A DNA stretch of 42,612 nt from an uncultured Bacteroidales bacterium (GCA_946185835.1 CAMHKW010000016.1:1-42612); one strand, 5' to 3'; numbered from the stretch's first letter, positions 35,497 to 42,612 are shown. Notes: generated from the sequence alone by a model not told the origin. Translations and numbers: made by a program.

Positions 35497-36042
35497 TTAG
35501 CTCCTCTGTGAAGTCAGGCTGTTGATATGATGAACGAGGCTGAAGCACTGCGTCACTTCAACCATGCGAAACAGCACCTCTCTTATCAGGCGCAGTTCGT
35601 GCTCGGTGTAGCTCTCGTCGAGCGAATAGATGAAGTGTACCAGAGCATCTACCGTCACATGCTCTTCGGTTGAAGCATTACCAACAAAAGCCTGTGGCTG
35701 CAAGAAAGAATCCTGAGAAGGAAGAGTGGGGATATTAGGGTGAGCATGACCCTGAGGTGAAGATATTATAGAAGAATCAGAGAGCGGGGAAGACGAAGGC
35801 AGATGATTAGACGAAGCCGATGCCTGTTCCGGAGAAGGTATCAGTCTTGGAGAAGAGGAGTGCAGTGGTGGCTGAGAGACAGGTGGTGGTGCTGCGCTGT
35901 TATCATTCTCGTTGAAATCGGTTTCTTCGGGGAACTTGATGCGCAGAGGAGCACACGACGGCTGCTGACGACTATGAGTTCGGCGCAAGCCACTATGGGG
36001 TATCGCTCGGCTGCTTGTCGAGATGTGTACAGAACGGGGCAT
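35497..36042 (-). CDS. Hypothetical Ser/Pro-rich protein with helical C-terminus
   Basis: 181 residues, no recognised family and no signal peptide or membrane helix. Residues 1-125 are low complexity, rich in Ser, Pro and His, hence probably disordered. Residues about 128-178 (VTVDALVHFIYSLDESYTEH and following) form a plausible amphipathic helical domain. No good promoter lies in the ~60 bp before the ATG; the terminator at 36101-36130 separates it from the minus-strand promoter further up. The frame could be fortuitous, but the contrast between disordered and folded halves, and the length, favour a real gene. Confidence 0.5.
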   Translation of the reverse strand: MPRSVHISTSSRAIPHSGLRRTHSRQQPSCAPLRIKFPEETDFNENDNSAAPPPVSQPPLHSSSPRLIPSPEQASASSNHLPSSSPLSDSSIISSPQGHAHPNIPTLPSQDSFLQPQAFVGNASTEEHVTVDALVHFIYSLDESYTEHELRLIREVLFRMVEVTQCFSLVHHINSLTSQRS

Positions 36043-36100
36043 AGCACGTGAGGACGGTTGGTTAGTATCTGATGTTTCCCTCTAAATCGAACGTAATATA

Positions 36101-36130
36101 AAAACAAAAAATCCCTTTCTTTGAAGGGAT
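36101..36130 (-). terminator. Minus-strand terminator of a candidate RNA
   Basis: Read leftwards: ATCCCTT (36130-36124), loop CAAAGA, AAGGGAT (36117-36111), then TTTTTGTTTT. No protein gene lies directly upstream on this strand, so it ends something else; the promoter at 36474-36504 is the matching start. Confidence 0.7.
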
Positions 36131-36467
36131 ATCGTCCGAAGTCATCGAGAGTCGGAATGAAACAAAAATCTTGAGGTTAGTAAGGTTCGTTAGGTTGTAC
36201 ACAAAATGTAATTTAATGTATGGTAGGGGTTAGTATTTGTAAAGGGTCTGTTGTAATGTCAACCACGTTACCACAACCTCAAGATTTTTGACCATCCTTT
36301 GCAGTTCGATAGCCGATGAAAACGTAACCTCGAAACATTTTGCTTCGAAACCGGTGACGGTCGCTTGGCTCGCTGATTTTATCTCTCACAAAATCAGTGT
36401 CTCAGGAGACGTTTTCGGGGAAATAACTACTTCTGCTCGCATCGGTCGGAATTCGCACTTCCGATTC
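36104..36467 (-). ncRNA. Candidate structured non-coding RNA, about 360 nt
   Basis: Bounded by a good minus-strand promoter and a rho-independent terminator, with no ORF over 60 codons on that strand. Inverted repeats inside: 36446-36451 with 36459-36464; 36399-36403 with 36406-36410; TGATTTT/AAAATCA at 36374-36380 and 36390-36396; and a perfect 16-bp pair, 36163-36178 with 36275-36290 (CAAAAATCTTGAGGTT and its complement), closing a 96-nt region. It does not match tmRNA, RNase P or SRP RNA by the landmarks I know. One frame without an ATG is open for about 50 codons, so a decayed gene or dispersed repeat is possible. Exact ends are estimates. Confidence 0.45.
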
Positions 36468-36473
36468 TGACTG

Positions 36474-36504
36474 CAAAATTACAAAAAAAATGTAAATCTC
36501 CAAA
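36474..36504 (-). promoter_or_regulatory. Promoter of the candidate RNA
   Basis: Minus strand: TTTG (36504-36501), 19-nt spacer, TAATTTTG (36481-36474). The expected start is near 36467. The consensus match is as good as those of the recQ and sugar-uptake promoters. Confidence 0.68.
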
Positions 36505-36596
36505 TAGATTTGAGAAAAAAAAGTGATTTTTTGTAAAAATCTTGAATATCCCCCGATTCGAACGGAAGTCAAGCAGTGAGAGTTGGTTAGAGTGCG

Positions 36597-36634
36597 TGTT
36601 CGTGTTTTGAGTGCATGTTCGTGTTTTGAGTGCA
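36597..36634. repeat. Duplicated 19-mer beside the REP-like array
   Basis: TGTTCGTGTTTTGAGTGCA occurs at 36597-36615 and directly again at 36616-36634. It leads into the REP-like repeats that start at 36642. Confidence 0.85.
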
Positions 36635-36641
36635 TGTGCCT

Positions 36642-36825
36642 GGGTACGCCGGTTTGTAACCGGTGGCAAAGAAATAGCACAGCCGCCAAGTAAAGTCTCC
36701 GTCCATTATCGCCGGTTTGTAACCGGCGCTTGACCTCGGGGTACGCCGCTTTGCAACCGGCGGCAAAGAAATAGCACAGCCGCTAAGTAAAGTCTCCGTC
36801 CATTATCGCCGGTTTGTAACCGGCG
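36642..36825. repeat. Tandem REP-like repeats, two ~87-bp copies
   Basis: Copies at 36642-36728 and 36739-36825 (97-bp period) differ at a few bases. Each begins GGGTACGCCG, contains a CGCCGGTTTGTAACCGGCG-like palindrome at each end, and a middle stretch with GCAAAGAAATAGCACAGCCG. The ends match the 65-bp repeats at 216 and 6338. The block fills the gap between the candidate RNA and the glycan operon promoter. Between 36131 and 36992 no protein gene is supported. Confidence 0.9.
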
Positions 36826-36894
36826 TTCTGAGTCGTTATGAGAATAGGTTGAGTATAGTGCTGAGCAATATAATGGCAAAAGCAAAAATAAATA

Positions 36895-36926
36895 TTTGCG
36901 TGTATGAGAAAAAAAACGTAATTTTG
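36895..36926 (+). promoter_or_regulatory. Promoter of the right-hand glycan operon
   Basis: TTTG at 36895-36898, a 20-nt spacer, TAATTTTG at 36919-36926. The predicted start near 36933 leaves about 60 nt before the GT2 ATG at 36993. Confidence 0.68.
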
Positions 36927-36992
36927 TAGCCTCACAAGAGCGCGAGTGCCATCACTCGCGACATGTGCTGCGACAGAGTCGATAAACCAACA

Positions 36993-37967
36993 ATGACAGA
37001 CCTAAGCATCATAGTACCCGTCTACAACGTAGAGAGATACCTCGCACGTTGTCTTGATAGCCTGCTTCAGCAGGACCTCCCTGCCGACCGTTACGAGGTT
37101 GTCGTCATCGACGACGGATCTACCGACGGTTCCGGCGCATTGGCTGACCGTTATGCTGCTCAGAATAGTAACATCCGTGTCGTTCATCAACCGAACCAAG
37201 GTCTGAGCGAGGCACGTAACAACGGCATCGACAGCGCAAGGGGACGATATGTCATGTTCGTCGACTCCGACGACTATCTCGAACCCGATGTCATCGGAGG
37301 TCTCGTCAGAAAGATGGATGCCGACGACTTAGACGTGCTGCGTTTCAACTACCGCAATGTCAACGAAGAAGGCGACGTTATCGAACCTAATAAGATCAGT
37401 AAGCCCTATGTCGACTACAGCGACTCTGTATGCGCCGGCGAGACGTTCCTTGCTGAACGTCTCGGCGGCGCATGTTATGCGTGTCAGTTCGCGCTTAGGC
37501 GCGAACTGACACGCATAAGGTTTACGCGTGGCAGATATTTCGAAGACATGCTATGGACACCGCAACTGTTGCTCGCATCGAAGCGGGTAACCTCGGTGGA
37601 TACGATGGTTTATAACTATCTATACCGAACCGGAAGCATCTCGAGAAACAGCGACCTCGCCAAGAGACGTAAGACAATAGACGACAAGTTATACATCATC
37701 AGCCGCTATCATGATTGGCAACATGACGTAGCCGACAAGCGGTGGTTCACCGGACAGATAGCTTCAATGGTAGTAGGAGTGCTCATTATGGTGGCTACCG
37801 ACTTCTACAGCGAACGCAACAGCTACCTCCGACAGATCAAGGCTTTAGGCGTTTTCCCGCTCAGCGACTATCATGCTACCAAGTATTTCCGCCGCAAGCT
37901 ACGTCTTGCCAACCTCCTCGGTCCGCGACTGTTTTGCTGCGTGATGCACCTTAAGTCAATATTATAA
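36993..37967 (+). CDS. GT2-family glycosyltransferase
   Basis: 324 residues, GT-A fold. LSIIVPVYNVERYLARCLDS opens the domain, with VIDDGSTDGS (Asp40-Asp41), the NQGLSEARNNGI segment and the metal-binding DSDD (91-94). The C-terminal part has the FEDMLWTPQLLL acceptor-side motif common in capsule and LPS GT2 enzymes. The ATG at 36993 is used because it starts just before the conserved strand and follows the promoter. A perfect 20-bp-arm palindrome lies in codons about 161-175. The gene is first of four; 101 bp containing two REP-like repeats separate it from the next. Confidence 0.9.
   Translation: MTDLSIIVPVYNVERYLARCLDSLLQQDLPADRYEVVVIDDGSTDGSGALADRYAAQNSNIRVVHQPNQGLSEARNNGIDSARGRYVMFVDSDDYLEPDVIGGLVRKMDADDLDVLRFNYRNVNEEGDVIEPNKISKPYVDYSDSVCAGETFLAERLGGACYACQFALRRELTRIRFTRGRYFEDMLWTPQLLLASKRVTSVDTMVYNYLYRTGSISRNSDLAKRRKTIDDKLYIISRYHDWQHDVADKRWFTGQIASMVVGVLIMVATDFYSERNSYLRQIKALGVFPLSDYHATKYFRRKLRLANLLGPRLFCCVMHLKSIL
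37475..37518. repeat. Perfect 20-bp-arm palindrome inside the GT2 gene
   Basis: Left arm TTATGCGTGTCAGTTCGCGC (37475-37494), loop TTAG, right arm the exact complement (37499-37518). The coding frame stays open and the translated region still fits the family, so it is not a disrupting insertion. In RNA it would form a very stable hairpin. Confidence 0.95.
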
Positions 37968-37977
37968 AAAAGAATTG

Positions 37978-38064
37978 AGCAACGTCCATTCCCGTCGGTT
38001 ACTAACCGGCGCACCCAAAACATAGCAACGTCCATTTCCGCCGGTTACCAACCGGCGCACCCAA
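37978..38064. repeat. Two REP-like repeats between GT2 and GT4
   Basis: Copies at about 37978-38018 and 38024-38064 (46-bp period) share AGCAACGTCCATT, then a CGGTTAnnAACCGGCG palindrome and GCACCCAA. The core CGTCCATT plus CCGGTT/AACCGG also occurs in the array at 36642-36825. The second copy ends 4 bp before the GT4 ATG, so it sits where a ribosome would bind. Confidence 0.88.
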
Positions 38065-38068
38065 CATA

Positions 38069-39205
38069 ATGAAAGTCGCATTTTTCATAGGAAGCCTGAA
38101 CCGTGGCGGCACCGAGATGTTGCTACTCGATGTCTGCCGACGTCATCGGCAGGCGCCGTTCGACATGGTCGTTGTCTATCGCAACGAGGGCGAGCTGAGC
38201 GAGCAGTATCATCAGACTGGTGTTAAAATGCTGCGACTCAAGCCTAAGCACGGCAGGTACGTGAGCTATCTTAGGGCTATGCGCCAAATGCTCAAACGCG
38301 AGAACGTCGACATACTCCATGCACAGACGCTCACCAACGGAGTCTTTAGCATCTTGTGCACTAAAGGACTGCCAACCAAGGCGATTACCACCTTTCACGG
38401 CTTCCCACTCGGACACCTCGCTAACCTCATGACACGCTTTGTCATGCTTCGCAGCGACATGCTGTTTTACGTCAGCAACTACGTGCGAGAATGGTATACG
38501 GGCAAATACAAGAGCGGGATAGAGAACTCGTACACTGTGTATAACGGTGTCGACTTTAGTAAGTTAGATGCCAAATACGAAATCCCCGATTTCCTAAAAA
38601 AAATCGACTCGCCACAGGCGAGAATAAAGGACCATGCGGCTGACGATGCCTCCAGAATACGATTAGCGATGATAGGGAATTTTGTGAGCGGACGCTCACA
38701 AAATTCCCTACTAAGGAGTATTCACCTCCTCATCTCGCGTGGAACGCGCAACTTCGACTTCTATTTTGTTGGCAAACGTGCTGACAGTGAAGGCTATCTG
38801 TATGACGACTGCGTACGTTATGCCCAATCCAACGACTTGCTCGACAACGTACATTTCGTTGGAGGACGAGGCGACGTGCCCGCGATATTGCAAAATATCG
38901 ATGCCTTCGTATATTCTACCGAACACGACACCTTCGGAATAGCCGTCGTCGAAGCTATGGCGGCAGGCATACCCGTCGTTGCCAACGACTGGCAGGTGAT
39001 GCAAGAGATAACGCGCAACGGACAGTGGGCTAAGCTCTACACAACCGACAACATCGAAGCAGGAGCCGATGCCATCGCCGAGCTGATACTACATCTCGAC
39101 GAATATAAGACACAAGCTCTGCAACGTAAACAAGACGTAAGAGAGGCTTTCTCTATCGACAAACATATCGACCGGTTAGCCTCTTTATACCAAAAACTGA
39201 GATAA
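38069..39205 (+). CDS. GT4-family glycosyltransferase
   Basis: 378 residues, GT-B fold. The N-terminal domain starts MKVAFFIGSLNRGGTEMLLL with the glycine-rich loop. The donor domain has RLAMIGNFVSGR and the E-x7-E region in DTFGIAVVEAMAAGIPVVA. No signal peptide or membrane helix. The ATG follows directly after a REP-like repeat. It is 15 bp before the asparagine synthase-like gene. A perfect palindrome with 18-bp arms lies in the codons around MIGNFVSGRSQNSLL, and a smaller one (CGATATT-GCAA-AATATCG, 38883-38900) further on. It transfers a sugar to a growing surface glycan; the sugar is unknown. Confidence 0.88.
   Translation: MKVAFFIGSLNRGGTEMLLLDVCRRHRQAPFDMVVVYRNEGELSEQYHQTGVKMLRLKPKHGRYVSYLRAMRQMLKRENVDILHAQTLTNGVFSILCTKGLPTKAITTFHGFPLGHLANLMTRFVMLRSDMLFYVSNYVREWYTGKYKSGIENSYTVYNGVDFSKLDAKYEIPDFLKKIDSPQARIKDHAADDASRIRLAMIGNFVSGRSQNSLLRSIHLLISRGTRNFDFYFVGKRADSEGYLYDDCVRYAQSNDLLDNVHFVGGRGDVPAILQNIDAFVYSTEHDTFGIAVVEAMAAGIPVVANDWQVMQEITRNGQWAKLYTTDNIEAGADAIAELILHLDEYKTQALQRKQDVREAFSIDKHIDRLASLYQKLR
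38673..38710. repeat. Perfect 18-bp-arm palindrome inside the GT4 gene
   Basis: Left arm TAGGGAATTTTGTGAGCG (38673-38690), two central bases GA, right arm the exact complement (38693-38710). It covers the start of the donor-binding domain, whose translation remains normal for the family. The sequence is unrelated to the palindrome in the GT2 gene. Confidence 0.95.
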
Positions 39206-39220
39206 CGAAATCATAGGATT

Positions 39221-41065
39221 ATGTGCGGAATATATGGCAGTACCAAAGAGTACGATGCGAATGTGATAAAGCGGAAGATGACGCAGTTCGCTTTTCGCGG
39301 GCCCGACTTCACCGGCATCAAGACATACCAAACGCCGGACGCGAACCTCGTCTTGGCACACAACAGGTTGGCGATCTTAGACCTCGACAAACGTGCCAAT
39401 CAGCCTTTTGAGTATGCCAACGGCAACATAGTGGTGGTGCTCAATGGCGAGATATATAATTTCGAACAACTCAAGACGCAGTATTTTGCGGACTTGTCGT
39501 TCACTACCACCTCCGATACCGAGGTCTTGTGTGCTCTCTATGAGCGCTTTGGCACCGACTGCGTCGACTATGTCAACGGCGATTTCGCCTTCGTGATATA
39601 CGATGCCGCCAAGCAGTTGCTTTTCGGTGCCGTCGACCGCTTGGGGGCTAAGCCTCTGTTCTACCATGCCGATGCCGATGGCTTCGAGTTCGCCTCACAA
39701 CTCATGCCCCTCTGTATCGGCAACGACTATCAGATCGACGAGTTCGCCCGACTCTGTTATTTCTCGATGCAGTATATACCATCGCCATTCTCTATCGTCA
39801 AGCAAGTGCGCAAACTCAATCCTGCGGAGAAGTTCGTCTACGACCTCAAAACCAAGCAACTCACGATCTCCGGCTATTGGGACCTCTACGACAACACCTG
39901 CCGTTTCACCGCTCCTAAATCCTACGAAGAAGCCCTTTCCACCGCCCAAGAGCTACTCGATGACGCCGTACGGCTGCGACTGAAAGCAGACGTGCCGTTA
40001 GGAACATTCCTCTCAGGTGGTATCGACTCGTCGACGATCTCTATGCTCGCGCACCATTACGACCGGAACATAGAAGCCTATTCCGTCGGTTTCAACGAGA
40101 CAGGCTTCGATGAGTCGTATTACGCTAAGAAAGTGGCAGAGAGCATTGGCATCAAATTCAACCATATCATCTGCACCTCGCGCGAAGCCATCGACGTGAT
40201 ATACAACCTCCAACAGTACTACGACGAGCCTATGGGCGACGCTTCTGCCATACCCACCTCGCTGTTGTGCGAGAAGGCTGCACAGCACGTGCGCGTTGCC
40301 TTGGGAGGTGACGGTGGCGACGAAGTCTTCTTCGGATACCCCAGATACCTCAGATATGCCGAAAGGCAATGGATATATCGGTTACCGCTGCCGATTCGGA
40401 AAATAATGTCGGCAACAGCGAAGAGTTTAGGTAAGGACAGACTGGCTATGTCGCTATTGCTCAGCGACGTGCAACAACTATACATGAACCGTCGACCCTC
40501 TAACAAAGCCGACCTGTTCGATGCACGAGAGGTGCAACAGCAGATACCCCAGACAGCGTATCTGTATGCTAACGCCGACGTCAGACGTGCCTTCAACGAC
40601 TTCGACATACGTTCGCTTATGTGCCATGCTTACAACGTCAAACTCGACAGAGCCAGCATGAGAGCCGCCCTCGAAGCCAGAACACCTATGCTCGACTATC
40701 GAGTGTTCGAATACTCCCGACTGCTACCTATCGAATATTGCTATACCAAGCAACACGGACAGAAACGTATGCTGCGCGATATGCTATATAAAGAAATCGA
40801 CCCGCAACTGTTCGAACGACCCAAACGCGGATTCGGCGTTCCCATCGGCGACTGGTTCCGTGGCGAGTTGAAAGACCTCTTGTTGTCAGTCTTAAACGAA
40901 AAGACTGTAAGCGAGCTACCGTGCTTCGACCCGGTACAGCTGATAGCTGTCCGTGACCGGCATATCGCAGGCACCGAAGATCAGACTACATTACTGTGGC
41001 TGTGCTTCAACTACCTGCAATGGCTCGAGATGTTCAAGTCATTAAATTCCAAACATACCAATTAG
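39221..41065 (+). CDS. asnB: Asparagine synthase (glutamine-hydrolysing)-like protein
   Basis: 614 residues. The N-terminal glutaminase domain starts at catalytic Cys2 (MCGIYG) with RGPDFTG and LNGEIYN. The synthetase domain has the ATP PP-loop LSGGIDSS (264-271), and LGGDGGDEVFFGY further on. The family makes Asn from Asp, Gln and ATP; members inside polysaccharide clusters often amidate uronic acids or peptides in a glycan instead. Because it lies between a GT4 and a GT39-like gene, a glycan-amidating role is as likely as asparagine supply. One or more other asnB copies may exist elsewhere. Its end overlaps the next gene by 46 nt if the ATG there is used. Confidence 0.88.
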   Translation: MCGIYGSTKEYDANVIKRKMTQFAFRGPDFTGIKTYQTPDANLVLAHNRLAILDLDKRANQPFEYANGNIVVVLNGEIYNFEQLKTQYFADLSFTTTSDTEVLCALYERFGTDCVDYVNGDFAFVIYDAAKQLLFGAVDRLGAKPLFYHADADGFEFASQLMPLCIGNDYQIDEFARLCYFSMQYIPSPFSIVKQVRKLNPAEKFVYDLKTKQLTISGYWDLYDNTCRFTAPKSYEEALSTAQELLDDAVRLRLKADVPLGTFLSGGIDSSTISMLAHHYDRNIEAYSVGFNETGFDESYYAKKVAESIGIKFNHIICTSREAIDVIYNLQQYYDEPMGDASAIPTSLLCEKAAQHVRVALGGDGGDEVFFGYPRYLRYAERQWIYRLPLPIRKIMSATAKSLGKDRLAMSLLLSDVQQLYMNRRPSNKADLFDAREVQQQIPQTAYLYANADVRRAFNDFDIRSLMCHAYNVKLDRASMRAALEARTPMLDYRVFEYSRLLPIEYCYTKQHGQKRMLRDMLYKEIDPQLFERPKRGFGVPIGDWFRGELKDLLLSVLNEKTVSELPCFDPVQLIAVRDRHIAGTEDQTTLLWLCFNYLQWLEMFKSLNSKHTN

Positions 41066-42513
41066 AAGATTATAGTTTGCTAACCTACTTCCCTAAATAT
41101 TGTTCGCAGTTGGCTATCGGAGTCTATCTCTTGGCTCTGATGGCTGTGTCGTTCCTTTACATCAACTACGCCATGTATTGGTATTGGTGGGTGATAGGTA
41201 TCGTCTCGGTGGTGGGTTTCTTCTATTTTACCAATGTCTATACCCGTTCGTGGGCACGTCTGAGCGAACGTTCTTTCATCCGCAGCCTCTTCTCGTTGGC
41301 ATTGCTGCTCAGAGTCATAACGGTCTTCTTCCTCTATTGGTTCTTCTATCAGATGAACGGCACACATTTCATGTTCGCTGCTGCCGACTCCGCCGGTTAT
41401 CACGAGGTGGCTACCGACTTCGTTGCTCTGTTGCGAGAGGGGAGCCTCGGACGCCTGATATCAGAGAACACCGCGCAGGGCGTCTCCGACTTCGGATACC
41501 CCTTCTACCTATCACTCGTATACCTCATCTCAGGCGAGAGTATCATCTTCGCCCGACTCCTCAAAGCCGTATGGAGCGCCCTGACATGCGTCCTCGTATA
41601 CCGCATCGCCAAACGTAACTTCGGCGAGCCGGTCGGACGTATGGCGGCTATCTTCTGCATGCTCATGCCTAACCTCATCTACTACTGCGGCGTACACCTC
41701 AAAGAGACGGAGATGACGTTCCTGCTGATGGCTTTCACCGAACGTGCCGACTACGTCATACACAAAGAGCGTTACGACGTGGCATCTTTCGTCTCTGCCA
41801 TACTCTTGGCTATCAGCCTTTTCTTCTTCCGTACCGTACTTGGTGCCGCTGCCGTCTTCTCCTTCGTCTTCGCTCTGATATTCACCAACCAGCGTGTCGC
41901 CAGTCTCGGACGTCGATGGCTCATGCTCATTGCCCTCGCAGTGGTGGCGTTATACTTCGTCGGTGGACGTATCTTCTCCGAGATGCAAGGCTATTGGGAA
42001 GACCGTGAGACCAACCAGCAAGTGCGTATCGAAGACCGCGCTCGAAAAGGTAACGTGCTCGCCAGATACGCATCAAGTGCCGTCTTTGCTCCTATGATAT
42101 TCACGCTTCCGTTCCCTACCATGGTCGAGACACCCAACCAAGAGACAGCAAGACTGCTGCATGGAGGTAACGTAGTAAAGAATATCATGTCCGGATTCGT
42201 CATCTTTGCTATGTTCGCCATGTTCCTGAGTGGACTCAAACGTGGTAATATCTTCCAAGGAGAGTGGCGCGACCACCTGCTCATCGAAGCTGTACTCATC
42301 GCTTATCTCGGTATCTTAGCTATGAGTGCCTTCGCTCATGCCGAACGCTTCCACATGCCCGCCATACCACTCGAGATGATTTTCGCAGCTGTCGGCGTAA
42401 GCCGAATGACAACAGCACGCGAACGACAGATGTATACCTTCTGGTGCCTCTTTATGTTCGTCGTCTTCATCGGATGGAACTGGTTCAAAATGAAAGGACG
42501 TGGATGGACGTAG
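41020..42513 (+). CDS. GT39-like polytopic membrane glycosyltransferase
   Basis: 497 residues with about ten to twelve hydrophobic helices. The first large loop has AAADSAGYHEVA (Asp near residue 121), the position where PMT/GT39-type enzymes carry an essential acid, and then an EGSLGRLI...GYPFYLSLVY region like those of lipid-sugar-dependent transferases. The second helix block has YCGVHLKETEMTFLL. It probably uses a lipid-linked sugar on the periplasmic face, or belongs to a related glycan-processing group. ATG 41020 overlaps asnB by 46 nt; a TTG at 41077, just after the asnB stop, would avoid the overlap. It ends 99 bp before the window edge. Confidence 0.72.
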   Translation: MARDVQVIKFQTYQLEDYSLLTYFPKYCSQLAIGVYLLALMAVSFLYINYAMYWYWWVIGIVSVVGFFYFTNVYTRSWARLSERSFIRSLFSLALLLRVITVFFLYWFFYQMNGTHFMFAAADSAGYHEVATDFVALLREGSLGRLISENTAQGVSDFGYPFYLSLVYLISGESIIFARLLKAVWSALTCVLVYRIAKRNFGEPVGRMAAIFCMLMPNLIYYCGVHLKETEMTFLLMAFTERADYVIHKERYDVASFVSAILLAISLFFFRTVLGAAAVFSFVFALIFTNQRVASLGRRWLMLIALAVVALYFVGGRIFSEMQGYWEDRETNQQVRIEDRARKGNVLARYASSAVFAPMIFTLPFPTMVETPNQETARLLHGGNVVKNIMSGFVIFAMFAMFLSGLKRGNIFQGEWRDHLLIEAVLIAYLGILAMSAFAHAERFHMPAIPLEMIFAAVGVSRMTTARERQMYTFWCLFMFVVFIGWNWFKMKGRGWT

Positions 42514-42560
42514 AGTAATTTCAAATCTGATACTTGAAATCTGAAATTAGAAATTAGAAA
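42514..42560. repeat. Short simple repeat at the right edge
   Basis: A/T-rich words such as ATTTCAA, TTGAAAT and GAAATTAGAAATTAGAAAT recur here. ATTTCAA/TTGAAAT could form a 7-bp stem but is not followed by a T run, so it is not called a terminator. Style resembles the octamer array before rimO. Confidence 0.6.
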
Positions 42561-42611
42561 TAACCCGTTGGCGGAATTAAACCAGCGCATATTTGATTCT
42601 TCCAATCGGTT
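42561..42611. repeat. 51-bp terminal repeat, right copy
   Basis: Exact reverse complement of bases 1-51. One further base (42612) remains. See the left copy for interpretation. Confidence 0.9.
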
Positions 42612-42612
42612 T

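Noticed and set aside
36288..36470. A 60-codon + strand ORF opposite the candidate RNA.
   Set aside because: No start signal or promoter on that strand, no recognised domain, and it overlaps the better-supported minus-strand transcription unit.
1..42612. A linear plasmid or phage with terminal inverted repeats.
   Set aside because: The genes are ordinary chromosomal ones and no replication, capsid or telomere-resolvase gene is present.

Overview
The window is a 42.6-kb piece of a Bacteroidota chromosome, most likely order Bacteroidales, probably from an uncultured or metagenome-assembled genome. The evidence is a SusC/SusD pair, a Bacteroidetes-type HU protein, lipoproteins with Bacteroidetes-style lipoboxes, a DUF2723/GT117-like membrane protein, and promoters of the Bacteroidetes type (TTTG, about 20 nt, TAnnTTTG) instead of the E. 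coli -35/-10 type. No tRNA, rRNA, CRISPR array or transposase gene was seen. The first 51 bases and the last 51 bases (42561-42611) are perfect inverted copies of one repeat, so both edges are probably assembly breaks in a dispersed repeat.

Left part, + strand (1-6.3 kb): a repeat-rich leader with a promoter, then a lipoprotein nitroreductase tightly linked to umuD and umuC (SOS-type mutagenic polymerase V). A separate promoter drives a large DUF2723/GT117-like membrane glycosyltransferase, which ends at a bidirectional terminator. Nearly identical 65-bp repeats in inverted orientation bracket this block.

Minus-strand operon (6.46-16.58 kb): reading from its promoter near 16.7 kb, it holds a PglF/WbpM-type nucleotide-sugar dehydratase, a WecA-type sugar-phosphate transferase, an ABC-F ATPase, a deacetylase-like protein, a GT4 glycosyltransferase, a HAD-like protein, a UbiA-like membrane protein and prfB. 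Genes overlap or lie within 41 bp of each other. Most of it looks like a surface-polysaccharide locus with two translation genes attached.

Middle (16.6-26.3 kb): a divergent promoter region leads rightwards through a 32-codon leader ORF to panB. From the other side a DNA-maintenance group runs leftwards: recQ, rimO, a small HU gene, a large HU/Glu-Pro-repeat/membrane/LysM protein, and uvrA. panB and uvrA converge on a bidirectional terminator. An 8-bp tandem repeat lies in front of rimO.

Right-centre, + strand (26.4-35.5 kb): a sugar-uptake operon with its own promoter and a strong terminator. It encodes an SLC45/GPH-type sugar transporter, an unknown lipoprotein, SusC, SusD, and a secreted protein in the usual SusE position. 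Alpha-glucan uptake is the best guess, but no glycoside hydrolase is present.

Right end (35.5-42.6 kb): an unrecognised minus-strand protein; then a stretch with no large ORF that contains a complete-looking minus-strand transcription unit (promoter, several inverted repeats, terminator), a candidate structured RNA of about 360 nt; then tandem REP-like repeats; then a + strand glycan operon (GT2, GT4, asparagine synthase-like, GT39-like). Two of its glycosyltransferase genes each contain a near-perfect 38-44 bp palindrome in the coding sequence. The most novel-looking items are the candidate RNA, the intragenic palindromes, the HU-membrane-LysM protein and the panB leader.
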